Source: a virus. Taken from it: 43,687 nt of DNA. This document shows, in pieces, positions 1-7,232 of this stretch (position 1 is its first letter; each line of letters begins with the position of its first letter). The stretch lies in IMG/VR virus record IMGVR_UViG_3300042406_000564, positions 1 through 43,687 of that record, one strand, 5' to 3'. A program made the translations under genes and the position numbers. The notes beneath the pieces were generated by a model. That model was given only the letters and a program-made list of their open reading frames with translations, was not told where the DNA came from and made no database searches.

Positions 1-1212
1 CAGTTCTCTGCTGGCATCATTGACGAGAAGCAGTTGGAGCAAGGCGTCGCGGCAGCCAATCGCGAGTACGACAAGCAGATCGAAAAGATCAAGCAGGCGA
101 ACACCGAGCGGCAGAAGCAAATCGAGGATGACAGGAAGCGTTCGGAATCTTTGCTGGACGAGATGGACAAGACGCGAGCCGTTCAGCGTGACCGCGAAGC
201 GGTGGAGCGCGAGGTTGCCCGCGTGCGGCAGGAGGCGGCGGCTCAAGGATACTTCACGCCCGAGCAGCGGCAGCAGTTGCTCGACCTCCAGCAGTTGCAA
301 GGCGACCTCGCCGAGAAGCAGCGGGCCGTGGCACAAGGTTTTGAGAAGGGGTACGCCGAGGCGTTCGACAAGACCGCCGACAAGTTCGACTCGCTCATCG
401 TCAAGTCCGAGGAGTTCGGTGCAGCGGGGCAGGCAGCGGGGCAGCGGCTTGCCGATGGGCTTAACAGAGCGGCGGAACTCGCAGAGCGTGGGTCGATTGG
501 CGAAGAGGCTTACGAGCGCGAGGTCGCACGGCAGGAGCGGCTGTACGAGAACGAGATCGCGGGCCTCAAGAAGGCAGCCGATGAACGGCTCAAGGTCAAC
601 GAGGCGGTCGATCAAATCCTGCTGCTGCAATCGGTCGGCGGTGACTCACAGCGGGCCGAGGCGAAGAAGCAGTTGCTTGCCATTGAGCAAGAGATCGCTC
701 GCGTGCAGGAGGAGATCGCAGCAGCACGCAAGGCCGACGATTCCGAGGCGGTGAACGCCGGTGCGGCACGGCTTGCCCAACTCGATCAAGCAGCAGCCGC
801 CGAGCGGGACATCGCCAGCGGCGCGCTCAAGCAACGCGAGGAGTTCAAGAAGCAATCCGAAAAGCAGATCGCGGATCAGAGTAAGGCGCAGCAGCAATAC
901 GCACAGCAGCAGAACAAGATTTTTGAGGAGCAGCAGAAGGCCGCAGCCGCCGAAGCAAAGCGACAGGAGGAACGCCTTGCGAAGTTGAACACGCTCGGAT
1001 CGCAGACGATCAAGTCACAGGACGTGCGAACAACGGAAGGCGCAAGCCTCGTGCTGCAAACCATCGCAGGCGGGCAAGACCCAGCGTTGATCCAGCAGCG
1101 TTTGCAAACCAAGTACCTTGAGGCCATCGCTCTCGGCATCGCGCAGGCAAGTTCCAACTACTTCAACCAACCCGTAGCCATCGTCGGCTACTCATCCTTC
1201 GGGCAGCGATAA
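1..1212 (+). CDS. Tail tape-measure-like coiled-coil protein, C-terminal part (5' truncated)
   Basis: The frame is open from base 1, so the true start lies upstream; 403 residues are visible. Most of it is Glu/Lys/Gln/Ala-rich heptad sequence typical of a long coiled coil, with a more globular, hydrophobic last ~60 residues. A long coiled-coil protein placed after the missing tail genes and directly before small virion-type genes fits the C-terminal end of a tail tape measure protein, which sets tail length and lines the tail tube. The next gene starts inside its stop codon (TAATG). A scaffold or another tail coiled-coil protein is the main alternative, since the diagnostic N-terminal part is absent. 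Confidence 0.6.
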   Translation, partial: QFSAGIIDEKQLEQGVAAANREYDKQIEKIKQANTERQKQIEDDRKRSESLLDEMDKTRAVQRDREAVEREVARVRQEAAAQGYFTPEQRQQLLDLQQLQGDLAEKQRAVAQGFEKGYAEAFDKTADKFDSLIVKSEEFGAAGQAAGQRLADGLNRAAELAERGSIGEEAYEREVARQERLYENEIAGLKKAADERLKVNEAVDQILLLQSVGGDSQRAEAKKQLLAIEQEIARVQEEIAAARKADDSEAVNAGAARLAQLDQAAAAERDIASGALKQREEFKKQSEKQIADQSKAQQQYAQQQNKIFEEQQKAAAAEAKRQEERLAKLNTLGSQTIKSQDVRTTEGASLVLQTIAGGQDPALIQQRLQTKYLEAIALGIAQASSNYFNQPVAIVGYSSFGQR

Positions 1213-2117
1213 TGGCAACGAGCGTAGTCCTCACGACCGAACTGGCACGCGAGTACGACATCGACCGCGTGGGCGACCGCGTTGCGAAGCGGTCGTGGGT
1301 CTGCACGTTGTCGGATGACACGCTGACTGCGGCTCCTGTTGAGACAGTCGCCACTCAGATTCTTGCTGCTACCAGCCTTTCGGTGTGGGGCCAGCAGCAC
1401 CCTGAGTACCCGTCGCTCGGCCTAAGGAAATACACACTCACCGAACGCTTCGGCGACTCCCCATATCACGTCCAGATTGTGGCCGAGTACGGACTGCTGA
1501 CGGCCAACGACCTCCTGACGCCGACTGCACAGGCTGCACAGTGGTCGTTTGAGGCAACGCAAGGCCAAGTCCCGGCGTTGTTCTACTACCCAGACCCGCC
1601 AGATGGCAGCGGCAATGGCACGATGTATCCGCTTACAAACTCCGCGTTTGACTATTTCGAGGGGCTCGTCACGGAAGAAACGATGACGAAGGCCACGATG
1701 AAGAAAAACTACGCATTATTCCCGACATCGCTGGTGGCTAACACCAATAGCATCAACAACGCGCAGTGGTTTGGTGGCCCGACGTGGACGTGGAAAATCA
1801 CTGGCGTAAACGCTGAATACACGGTGGCCTTCTTCAACTGGAACGTGATTTCGTACTGGGCAACGTCGGTCCAACTCATGTATCGGCAGACCGGATGGAG
1901 ACTCCAACTCCCCGACGTGGGCTGGAACTTCATCGACGGCGGCGAGAAGCGTCGGGCGATGGTGTTTGATTTCAAGAATAGCGAATGGGTTGCGTCTGCG
2001 AATCCCGTTGCTCTGTCTGGCGGCAATATCAACGTCGCTGGTCGCCCTGACATTCTGCCTCGTCGCGTGAATCCAGAGGTTGACTTCTCGTCACTGTTTC
2101 CAGACGTTCCAGCCTAA
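1212..2117 (+). CDS. Putative minor tail / virion protein
   Basis: 301 aa; the start ATG overlaps the previous stop. No signal peptide, and no catalytic motif that I recognise. It is rich in aromatic residues and beta-type alternation (several Trp-Thr-Trp and Trp-Asn stretches around residues 170-230), as is common in tail-tip or baseplate proteins. Its place directly after the tape-measure-like gene, and its translational coupling to it, support a tail role. The function is inferred from position only. Confidence 0.5.
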   Translation: MATSVVLTTELAREYDIDRVGDRVAKRSWVCTLSDDTLTAAPVETVATQILAATSLSVWGQQHPEYPSLGLRKYTLTERFGDSPYHVQIVAEYGLLTANDLLTPTAQAAQWSFEATQGQVPALFYYPDPPDGSGNGTMYPLTNSAFDYFEGLVTEETMTKATMKKNYALFPTSLVANTNSINNAQWFGGPTWTWKITGVNAEYTVAFFNWNVISYWATSVQLMYRQTGWRLQLPDVGWNFIDGGEKRRAMVFDFKNSEWVASANPVALSGGNINVAGRPDILPRRVNPEVDFSSLFPDVPA

Positions 2118-2119
2118 GC

Positions 2120-2647
2120 ATGGCACGAGCAAAAGGCCCGTTTGACGCCGTGCAGTTTACGAAGGAATCCGCTGAGCGGGTTGCTCGCGTGGTGCGTCGT
2201 GCCGAGACAACGCCTTCAGCAGGCGCGCCGCTGATTTTTGACAAGCGGTTTACGGATAAAGTCCCGAAGCAGGTGCGGGCCGCGACGTTCTCAGGGTCGT
2301 GGGCGATCAACTCCAATAAGGTCGTGACGTTCAAGTACGCGCCGACCGCCACGCAGACGGTGACGAACCTTTCGTGGCCGATTACTCACAACCACTCAAC
2401 GCCCGAAAACTGCATCGTCGGCAAGGAAGGTACGTCTTGGTGGCTCGTTGTGCCTGTGCTGCAAACGGCCACAGCGGTCTTTGTAACGCAGACGCAATCA
2501 CTATCATTTCTGACTGGTGTATCGGCGTCGGGGTCTATCAACACTGCTAACTGCTCGATAAGCATATTTTTGTCGACGTCAAGCGCGACAGCAGTAGTTA
2601 TATCTTCGTCATATACCTCTGCCTTCCTACGCATGAGGACTCCGTGA
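2120..2647 (+). CDS. Hypothetical virion-region protein
   Basis: 175 aa, beginning two bases after the previous stop. The N-terminal half is basic and alpha-like; the C-terminal half is Ser/Thr/Val-rich with beta character. The last ~50 codons are clearly richer in A/T than the surrounding genes, which hints at recent exchange of that part. It overlaps the next gene by 4 nt (ATGC after GTGATG). No family recognised; tail or adhesin accessory is the positional guess. Confidence 0.5.
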   Translation: MARAKGPFDAVQFTKESAERVARVVRRAETTPSAGAPLIFDKRFTDKVPKQVRAATFSGSWAINSNKVVTFKYAPTATQTVTNLSWPITHNHSTPENCIVGKEGTSWWLVVPVLQTATAVFVTQTQSLSFLTGVSASGSINTANCSISIFLSTSSATAVVISSSYTSAFLRMRTP

Positions 2648-3462
2648 TGCCTTGCCCGTGCTGCCCACCGCCGTGCAGCGGGTCGTGCTCGACTGCCGCA
2701 GACTGCGATGAAGGATGCCGCTGCGTTGACGGCAATTGCGTACCGCCGTGCAGCGGGTCGTGCGAGACTTCGACAGACTGCGATGAAGGATGCCGCTGCG
2801 TTGACGGCAATTGCGTACCGCAGTGCAGCGGAGCGTGCGAGACTTCGACGGACTGCCCGGATGGGTGTGCCTGCGTAAGCGGAACTTGCGTCGCAGAGAG
2901 TGTATGCTGCTGCGATGAAACCGACCCGCGTGTTCTCAACGCAAACGAGGAATGCACGGGCACGCAGTTCCCGCAGCCTGACCCGGCAAAAAGCATCTCT
3001 CTTGTGTTTGAGTGGTGCGGATTGACGGCACAACGCGGCCTGCAAGGTATAGAGGACGCCTACTACGCCACCCAAAACATTGACCTGTTTGTGTGCAATA
3101 CGACTGGGCGTTATGGCGAGGAAGAGAGCTACACCAAAGCTACCAATAAAAGTCTTTCGGTAACGATTCTTGAGGCTGACGCAAAAGGAGGGCCTTGCGG
3201 TCACGTTAGCCACTACATCATTAGCTGCACATTCGAAGGCGTTGGCTTAAAGAAGTTTGGTGACGGCAACTTTTATGGCGTGGAAGCCATCACGGTTGTT
3301 GAAACATACGATTGCTGGGTTCGGGCGTGCTACGACGGCAGCGAGCCAGACGTTTCTATGGAATTGCTGACTTTCACAACAGATGACACCTGCGGCGGCA
3401 CAGGGTGCTTTGATCCTTGCAAATACACCGCGCCGGAAGTGACGGCAGTAATCGCCCCATGA
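2644..3462 (+). CDS. Cysteine-rich repeat protein, likely virion-associated
   Basis: 272 aa. After a Cys/Pro-rich start (MMPCPCCPPPC) come three tandem 25-residue units with the pattern C-S-G-x-C-x(5)-C-x(3)-C-x-C-x(4)-C (EGF- or dickkopf-like cysteine spacing). A C-terminal domain of ~180 aa follows, with a further dozen Cys and many Thr/Tyr. The first two repeats are nearly identical in DNA. There is no clear Sec signal. Disulphide-rich repeats in a tail-gene neighbourhood suggest an extracellular, protease-resistant adhesin or stalk on the particle. No specific family is assigned. Confidence 0.6.
   Translation: MMPCPCCPPPCSGSCSTAADCDEGCRCVDGNCVPPCSGSCETSTDCDEGCRCVDGNCVPQCSGACETSTDCPDGCACVSGTCVAESVCCCDETDPRVLNANEECTGTQFPQPDPAKSISLVFEWCGLTAQRGLQGIEDAYYATQNIDLFVCNTTGRYGEEESYTKATNKSLSVTILEADAKGGPCGHVSHYIISCTFEGVGLKKFGDGNFYGVEAITVVETYDCWVRACYDGSEPDVSMELLTFTTDDTCGGTGCFDPCKYTAPEVTAVIAP
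2668..2892 (+). repeat. Three 75-bp in-frame tandem repeats
   Basis: Units at 2668-2742, 2743-2817 and 2818-2892 each encode 25 residues with six conserved cysteines. Units 1 and 2 differ at few bases; unit 3 is more diverged. The length is an exact multiple of three, so unit number could change without a frameshift. Confidence 0.85.
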
Positions 3463-3959
3463 AATTGCGCGCTTTTGACGTTTGCTTCCGTGCAGCACAG
3501 CGATGCCACACGCTTGAGGAAATTAAGCCGTGCCTCACCAATCACCTTGGCGGGCAGTTATTTGAGGTGGACGTTGACCACGCTGCGTACCCAAAGACAG
3601 CCAAGGGAGGATGCACACCTGTCGGATCGCTGCGAGACGCTGCGAATGCGATGCTGGCGGAACTTGGACTCTGTGGAATCTTGGACGCTCCGGTGCTTTG
3701 CGGTCGTGAACTTAAGGCCATCCTCAAGGACTGGCTCGGCATCGAGTCCACGCCGACGTGCTCATGCAACGCGATGGCTCGCAAGATGGACTCGCTCGGC
3801 CCCGAGTGGTGCAGGTCTGACGATGGCATGGCCGAGATTCTTGGCGTCATGCGAACAGAGCACGGCAAGCGGTGGGCGGACGGACGCACCATTCTGCCCT
3901 GGACTGACCTCGCCGCTCGGCAACTGGTGCTCCTCGCGTGCCGCAGGGCTGGCGGTTGA
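3459..3959 (+). CDS. Hypothetical protein with CxC motif
   Basis: 166 aa when started at the ATG that overlaps the previous stop (ATGA), which I prefer to an upstream TTG. A CSCN motif near residue 104 followed by MDSLGPEWC resembles a small metal-binding module seen beside phage tail genes. The C-terminal part (residues ~115-160) looks helical, ending in LAARQLVLLACRRAGG. Function unknown; it belongs to the tail-distal gene string. Confidence 0.5.
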   Translation: MKLRAFDVCFRAAQRCHTLEEIKPCLTNHLGGQLFEVDVDHAAYPKTAKGGCTPVGSLRDAANAMLAELGLCGILDAPVLCGRELKAILKDWLGIESTPTCSCNAMARKMDSLGPEWCRSDDGMAEILGVMRTEHGKRWADGRTILPWTDLAARQLVLLACRRAGG

Positions 3960-3994
3960 CAGCCTTGCCATAGTCGTGGCGAAGGAGTTCGCCA
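3955..3994 (+). promoter_or_regulatory. TTGACA box plus SD-bearing hairpin before the HEXXH gene
   Basis: TTGACA at 3955-3960 overlaps the end of the previous gene. A perfect 6-bp hairpin follows (GGCGAA, loop GGAG, TTCGCC; 3978-3993). Its loop is the Shine-Dalgarno sequence of the GTG start at 3995. No good -10 box lies 16-18 bp after TTGACA, so promoter activity is doubtful; the SD-in-loop arrangement is what can be seen. Confidence 0.35.
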
Positions 3995-4285
3995 GTGGCC
4001 GAGGATCACAACGTCAAGATCGACGGGAAGCGGTGGCTGCTGCGCTTCACGAAGTTGAAGGGCGACGCGGCTGGTTGGACGTACTTCGACAACGCGAAGC
4101 GGCCTCGCATCTTGATCGACGAGAAGCTCAAAGGCGGCGAGAGGCTCGAGACGATCCTCCACGAGATTGCCCACGCGGTCCTCGGCCCGACCATTTCCGA
4201 GGAGTCAATCACCGAACTCGCGAAGGTGCAGAGACGAGTCCTCACGATGTTGAACTACAAGGAGGCCAAAGATGGCGAAGGGTAG
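3995..4285 (+). CDS. Small HEXXH-motif (zincin-like) protein
   Basis: 96 aa, GTG start after AAGGAG. Residues ~50-55 read LHEIAHAVLG, a zinc-binding HEXXH helix preceded by an ILIDEKL strand, as in the SprT and ImmA/IrrE-type metallopeptidase folds. The protein is shorter than either family and has no HTH. It may be a minimal metallopeptidase acting on virion or host proteins, or an inactive relative. The third zinc ligand is not obvious; Glu residues in TISEESITE are candidates. It overlaps the next gene by 14 nt. Confidence 0.55.
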   Translation: MAEDHNVKIDGKRWLLRFTKLKGDAAGWTYFDNAKRPRILIDEKLKGGERLETILHEIAHAVLGPTISEESITELAKVQRRVLTMLNYKEAKDGEG

Positions 4286-4517
4286 TTTGCTTGATGCTGT
4301 TGTGAACGCAGTGCAAGCACACAAGAGAGTCGGATGGTGGGATTCCTTGCCTAAAGATGCACAGGAGGAACTTCTGGAGATTCGCCGCACATGGCAGAAC
4401 GGCGGATACCCTGTGACTAAGACTGCTATGGCAAGGATTCTCTCTGAACAGTGCCAATCGCGAGGATTCAAAACCGTCAAGGAAAAGAAGTTCGCAGAAT
4501 GGCTGCAAAAAAGTTAG
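4272..4517 (+). CDS. Small hypothetical protein
   Basis: 81 aa, charged and helical, with a pattern (TKTAMARILSEQCQSRGFKTVKEKKFAEWL) that could form a helix-turn-helix-like DNA-binding unit. It overlaps both neighbours, and is translationally coupled between the HEXXH protein and the metallophosphoesterase. No family recognised. Confidence 0.5.
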   Translation: MAKGSLLDAVVNAVQAHKRVGWWDSLPKDAQEELLEIRRTWQNGGYPVTKTAMARILSEQCQSRGFKTVKEKKFAEWLQKS

Positions 4518-5578
4518 ACGCCGCCGTGGCGGAAGCCGTGGCCGACGCCTCGCGGCTGGCCGCTGACGCCGAACTGGCACGGCTCCGCTCCGAGGTGGCG
4601 ACGCTAAAAGGCCGCTACAAGGCCGCTCTCCAGGCTGTAGATGCCGAGCGATCGCGTGCCGACTCGTTGCTCTCGCTCAAGGGTATCCAAGCGACACGTC
4701 GCTCCGCACCTGTCGCAAAAACTCGATCAACGCAACACGCCGCCACGATGGTCGTGCTGCTCTCCGATGTCCACTGCGAGGAGCGAGTCGACCCCGACAC
4801 CGTGAACGGGCTGAACGACTACTCGCTCGACGTGTGCGATGCACGCCTCAACGAGTTGGAGGAGCGATTCTTCACGCTGCTCGATCACGAGCGGCAACTC
4901 GCTCGCATCGACCGCGTGGTGGTGTGGCTCGGCGGCGACTTTATCAGTGGTCACATTCACGATGACACCGCTGAACTCGCTCAGTTGGCTCCGCTGGCTG
5001 CGACGCGGTGGATTGGCGAGCGACTGCGAGCGTTCATCGACGCGGTGGCTGACAACGCTAGCGAGGTGATCGTCGCAACGAACAGCGGAAACCACGGCAG
5101 GAGTACAGAAAAACTCCGCATCGGTACGGAGATGGATCACTCGTTTGAGCAGCACTTGTATCTGACGCTGGCTGGCAACGAGACGCGAAAGAACGTGCGA
5201 TGGCAGGTCGGCACGGGATACTTGAACTACCTTGACCTCGATGGGTTCCGCGTGCGATTTCACCACGGTCACGCGGTCAAGTATGGAGGCGGAATCGGCG
5301 GGATCACGATCCCCGTGAACAAGGCAATCGCCGCGTGGGATGCGATTGAGCGTGCCGACCTGACCTGCTTCGGGCACTGGCACCAGTTCAGTTGGCTCCG
5401 TGCTGGACGGTACGTGAGCAACGGTAGCGTGATTGGACATTCGGCGTATGCTACCCGCATCAAGGCATCCTATGAGGCACCTTGTCAGGCGGCTCTGGTC
5501 ATCGACCACGGCAGGCACGAGGTGACGATGGCGAAGCCGATCTACTGCGACCGCGATCTACGAAAGGGAAAGGCATGA
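4499..5578 (+). CDS. Calcineurin-like metallophosphoesterase
   Basis: 359 aa from the ATG at 4499, inside the previous gene; the frame is open further upstream but lacks an SD. Residues 1-65 are an Ala/Arg-rich coiled coil. The catalytic domain then shows all dimetal motifs in order: D90-x-H92, GGD147, N198-H199 (GNHG), HHGH around 255-258 and GHWH at 292-295. Such enzymes hydrolyse phosphoester bonds; phage members include SbcD-like nucleases and phosphatases. The separate N-terminal coiled coil and the lack of an SbcC partner here leave the substrate open. Likely cytoplasmic, in DNA or nucleotide metabolism. Confidence 0.85.
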   Translation: MAAKKLDAAVAEAVADASRLAADAELARLRSEVATLKGRYKAALQAVDAERSRADSLLSLKGIQATRRSAPVAKTRSTQHAATMVVLLSDVHCEERVDPDTVNGLNDYSLDVCDARLNELEERFFTLLDHERQLARIDRVVVWLGGDFISGHIHDDTAELAQLAPLAATRWIGERLRAFIDAVADNASEVIVATNSGNHGRSTEKLRIGTEMDHSFEQHLYLTLAGNETRKNVRWQVGTGYLNYLDLDGFRVRFHHGHAVKYGGGIGGITIPVNKAIAAWDAIERADLTCFGHWHQFSWLRAGRYVSNGSVIGHSAYATRIKASYEAPCQAALVIDHGRHEVTMAKPIYCDRDLRKGKA

Positions 5579-6072
5579 ACGCCGACATTGAGGATGCAAA
5601 CGACCTGCTCCGTGCTGCTGTGCAGGTTCGACTCGACAACCAAGCGGCTGGCAGGCCGCATGAGGAGTGGTACGCGGTGCAAAGTGAAACAGATTTGGTT
5701 CAAGATGTTACGGAACCTATGCCCTTCGCAACTTCGGACGAGGTTTCGTATCAGCAGCGACCCGTGCATCCCACCTCGCAGGCGTTCTTCGACCTGTGCG
5801 ATGAGATAAAGCGGATGCACGCCAGCAAGAGCATGGACTACGGCTGCCCATCGGGCACCGATCCGCTGGCGAACATCAGGAACGGTGCCAAGTTCGTGGG
5901 CATCGAGGCGTGGCGTGCGGCGATGGTGCGGCTCAGCGACAAGGTGACGCGGCTTGCCACGTTCAACGCGACCGGTCGGCTGGAGTTTGAAGGCGTCGAG
6001 GACACGTTGATTGACCTCGCATCCTACGCCTTGCTCTCGCTGGTGCTGTTCCGCGAGGAGAATCATGGCTGA
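5575..6072 (+). CDS. DUF1599 / Nmad1-like protein
   Basis: 165 aa, starting at the ATGA overlap with the phosphoesterase. Residues ~80-155 carry the pattern SMDYG...DPLANIRNGAKF.G....W...MVRLSDKVTRL....(8)FEGVEDTLIDLASYALL. This matches the DUF1599 / nucleotide modification associated domain 1 family, a helical fold related in topology to MazG-type NTP pyrophosphohydrolases and often near thymidylate-synthase-type enzymes in phages. A role in nucleotide-pool or modified-base handling is inferred. No base-modifying enzyme is certain in this window. Confidence 0.7.
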   Translation: MNADIEDANDLLRAAVQVRLDNQAAGRPHEEWYAVQSETDLVQDVTEPMPFATSDEVSYQQRPVHPTSQAFFDLCDEIKRMHASKSMDYGCPSGTDPLANIRNGAKFVGIEAWRAAMVRLSDKVTRLATFNATGRLEFEGVEDTLIDLASYALLSLVLFREENHG

Positions 6073-6244
6073 TCCGCTCACGGACGCCTACCTGCTGGAG
6101 TGCGAGTTGGCTGCTCGTCGTTTCAGCGGTGCCTATACCGGCACGTCTGGCACGCTCGCGGCTCACGTGCTGCGACTGCTTGCGGAGTTGAGCCGAGTGA
6201 AGGGCGAGGCGGCAGTCGAGCGGGCACGTCGAGTCGATTCATGA
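6065..6244 (+). CDS. Small hypothetical protein
   Basis: 59 aa, mainly helical and charged, beginning 8 nt before the end of the DUF1599-like gene. It is the last gene of the left operon; a strong hairpin follows at 6260-6296. Function unknown. Confidence 0.5.
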   Translation: MADPLTDAYLLECELAARRFSGAYTGTSGTLAAHVLRLLAELSRVKGEAAVERARRVDS

Positions 6245-6259
6245 TCCGGACGGCGGGTT

Positions 6260-6296
6260 GAGCGGCGTGGGTTTTCTCCCTTTCCCCACGCCGCTC
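6260..6296 (+). terminator. 12-bp perfect hairpin closing the left operon
   Basis: Arms GAGCGGCGTGGG (6260-6271) and CCCACGCCGCTC (6285-6296) with a 13-nt pyrimidine-rich loop. No U-tract follows, so it may be factor-dependent, or an mRNA 3'-end stabiliser. Confidence 0.6.
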
Positions 6297-6303
6297 CTCG
6301 CCT

Positions 6304-6320
6304 GTTCGCGAATCGCGAAC
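6304..6320. promoter_or_regulatory. 17-bp perfect palindrome, candidate operator
   Basis: GTTCGCGAATCGCGAAC: 8-bp arms around a single central A. It lies 10 bp upstream of the TTGAC of cassette P0 and 71 bp upstream of a small HTH gene, a layout expected for an autoregulatory operator. Confidence 0.5.
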
Positions 6321-6329
6321 GGATGCCTA

Positions 6330-6358
6330 TTGACTGCGAGAGTCGATGGACGTAGGAA
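6330..6358 (+). promoter_or_regulatory. Promoter cassette P0 (diverged copy)
   Basis: TTGACT at 6330-6335 within CCTATTGAC, CGAT at spacer positions 9-12 (6344-6347), weak -10 TAGGAA at 6353-6358 with 17-bp spacing. The CGAT is in exactly the register seen in P1-P5. It would transcribe the HTH gene at 6391. Confidence 0.5.
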
Positions 6359-6390
6359 TGATGTAGAACGGTCACACGGGAGATGAAACA

Positions 6391-6615
6391 GTGGTCTACT
6401 TGTCCATGCAGGCAGCGGCGAAGCGGCTGGGGTGTTCCCCGCCAACAGTTCGCCGCATCGCGAAGGCAGAAGGTCTTGGCATCTTGGCTGACGGCACGCG
6501 AATCGTGGCCGTGGCTGCGACCGAACTGGCGTTGCTCAAGCCGCATATCCACGAGACGAGTGGGAACCCGTTGTGGATCGCTGCTGGCAAGAAGCCACGC
6601 CGACGAAAGAAGTGA
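6391..6615 (+). CDS. Small HTH DNA-binding protein (excisionase/MerR-like)
   Basis: 74 aa; GTG start ~9 nt after GGGAGA, with an alternative ATG at 6406. Residues 4-30 read LSMQAAAKRLGCSPPTVRRIAKAEGL in outline: a winged-helix HTH_17/MerR-type recognition helix. The basic tail is KKPRRRKK. It stands alone between a palindromic candidate operator and the duplicated intergenic element, at the head of the early region, so it is the best candidate for a regulator of the repeated promoters. Excisionase function is unlikely to be needed, since no integrase is visible. Confidence 0.65.
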   Translation: MVYLSMQAAAKRLGCSPPTVRRIAKAEGLGILADGTRIVAVAATELALLKPHIHETSGNPLWIAAGKKPRRRKK

Positions 6616-6617
6616 TT

Positions 6618-6764
6618 CCTATGTATATGGAAAACGAGACAGCCCCGATGAGGCTTCGCGGCGTCCCGTTTTCACGGCAGGCGTCGTAAGTCGTTGCGGG
6701 TGCGAGTGTTTTGCGTCGGGAGAATCGCCGCGAGAACCTCGTTTGCCGTGAGAACTTTTGGGAA
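6618..6764 (+). promoter_or_regulatory. Duplicated structured intergenic element, copy A
   Basis: Starts 2 nt after a stop codon. It begins with CCTATGTATATGG, then an imperfect long hairpin: GAAAACGaGAC pairs with GTCcCGTTTTC, enclosing GCCcCGA / TCGcGGC. It ends with a 23-nt block (6742-6764) identical to one in copy B. GAGAAT/GAGAAC/GGGAAC words recur at 6720, 6732, 6750 and 6760. Possible roles: structured RNA leader, transcription-termination site or replication origin. Confidence 0.65.
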
Positions 6765-6772
6765 CACGGATC

Positions 6773-6826
6773 AACGTGGACTTTTTGGGTACCCTCTGGT
6801 GCCAATGGGGTCCATATATCAAAGGG
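6773..6826 (+). promoter_or_regulatory. Shared intergenic element, copy 1 (possible promoter)
   Basis: AACGTGGACTTTTTG at 6773-6787, then 8 nt, CTGGT, 6 nt, GGGGT, 3 nt, TATATC (6815-6820) and AAAGGG. The same ordered blocks occur at 33105-33158. The TATATC could be a -10 box for the gene at 6855. Confidence 0.5.
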
Positions 6827-6854
6827 ACATTGACGCTGGTGCCACAATAGGCTC

Positions 6855-7100
6855 ATGGCACGCACGATCATCCACGTGAACCAACACGTGATCCGCCGCA
6901 ACGGCAAGACGGGCGACCGGCAGCCGGTTCTCACCGTGAAGCAAGGCCGCACGAACACCTACGCCACCTCCGTCGAGGTGCTGGGTCCGTGCCGCGTCGT
7001 GTATTCGCCCGACTGCCCGCTGCACTGCGGGGCGAAGGTGTGGCTGGAGACGGATTCGGAGGTGGTGCTGACCGGTTCCGCCCCCCCGCCCCGCCAATGA
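6855..7100 (+). CDS. Small conserved-looking hypothetical protein
   Basis: 81 aa: MARTIIHVNQHVIRRNGK start, a beta-rich middle (NTYATSVEVLGPCRVVYSP) and a short Pro-rich end. The composition suggests a small all-beta domain. From memory, similar proteins occur in many environmental phages without a known role. It lacks a clear SD; translation may begin close to a transcript 5' end set by the element at 6773-6826. Confidence 0.55.
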   Translation: MARTIIHVNQHVIRRNGKTGDRQPVLTVKQGRTNTYATSVEVLGPCRVVYSPDCPLHCGAKVWLETDSEVVLTGSAPPPRQ

Positions 7101-7150
7101 CCCGCGTTTTTCCCGAGAAAGACGGCAAAAAGATTTTTTTCTCCAGCCTA

Positions 7151-7206
7151 TTGACGCCAACAGCCGATACCCCTATCATACACAGGCCAACGCGGCGGAC
7201 ACCGCG
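7151..7206 (+). promoter_or_regulatory. Promoter/leader cassette P1
   Basis: TTGACG (7151-7156), 17-bp spacer with CGAT at 7165-7168, TATCAT (7174-7179). The A/T-rich upstream tract AAAAAGATTTTTTT resembles an UP element. The leader hairpin CGCGG-cggaca-CCGCG (7191-7206) starts ~5 nt from the predicted transcript start, followed by GGAG and the ATG at 7233. Confidence 0.85.
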
Positions 7207-7232
7207 AGGCGACAACAACGGAGAACGCGACC

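Noticed and set aside
6391-6615. Excisionase paired with an integrase
   Set aside because: No integrase or attachment site is seen, so the HTH protein is described only as a DNA-binding regulator.
6618-6764. Hammerhead, twister or pistol ribozyme in the duplicated element
   Set aside because: The CCCCGAUGAGGC stretch looked suggestive, but the conserved core bases of these ribozymes are not present.
7110-7140. Intrinsic terminator at the A/T tract before P1
   Set aside because: The AAAAAGATTTTTTT run can pair only A with T and has no GC stem; an UP-element-like role before the -35 is more likely.
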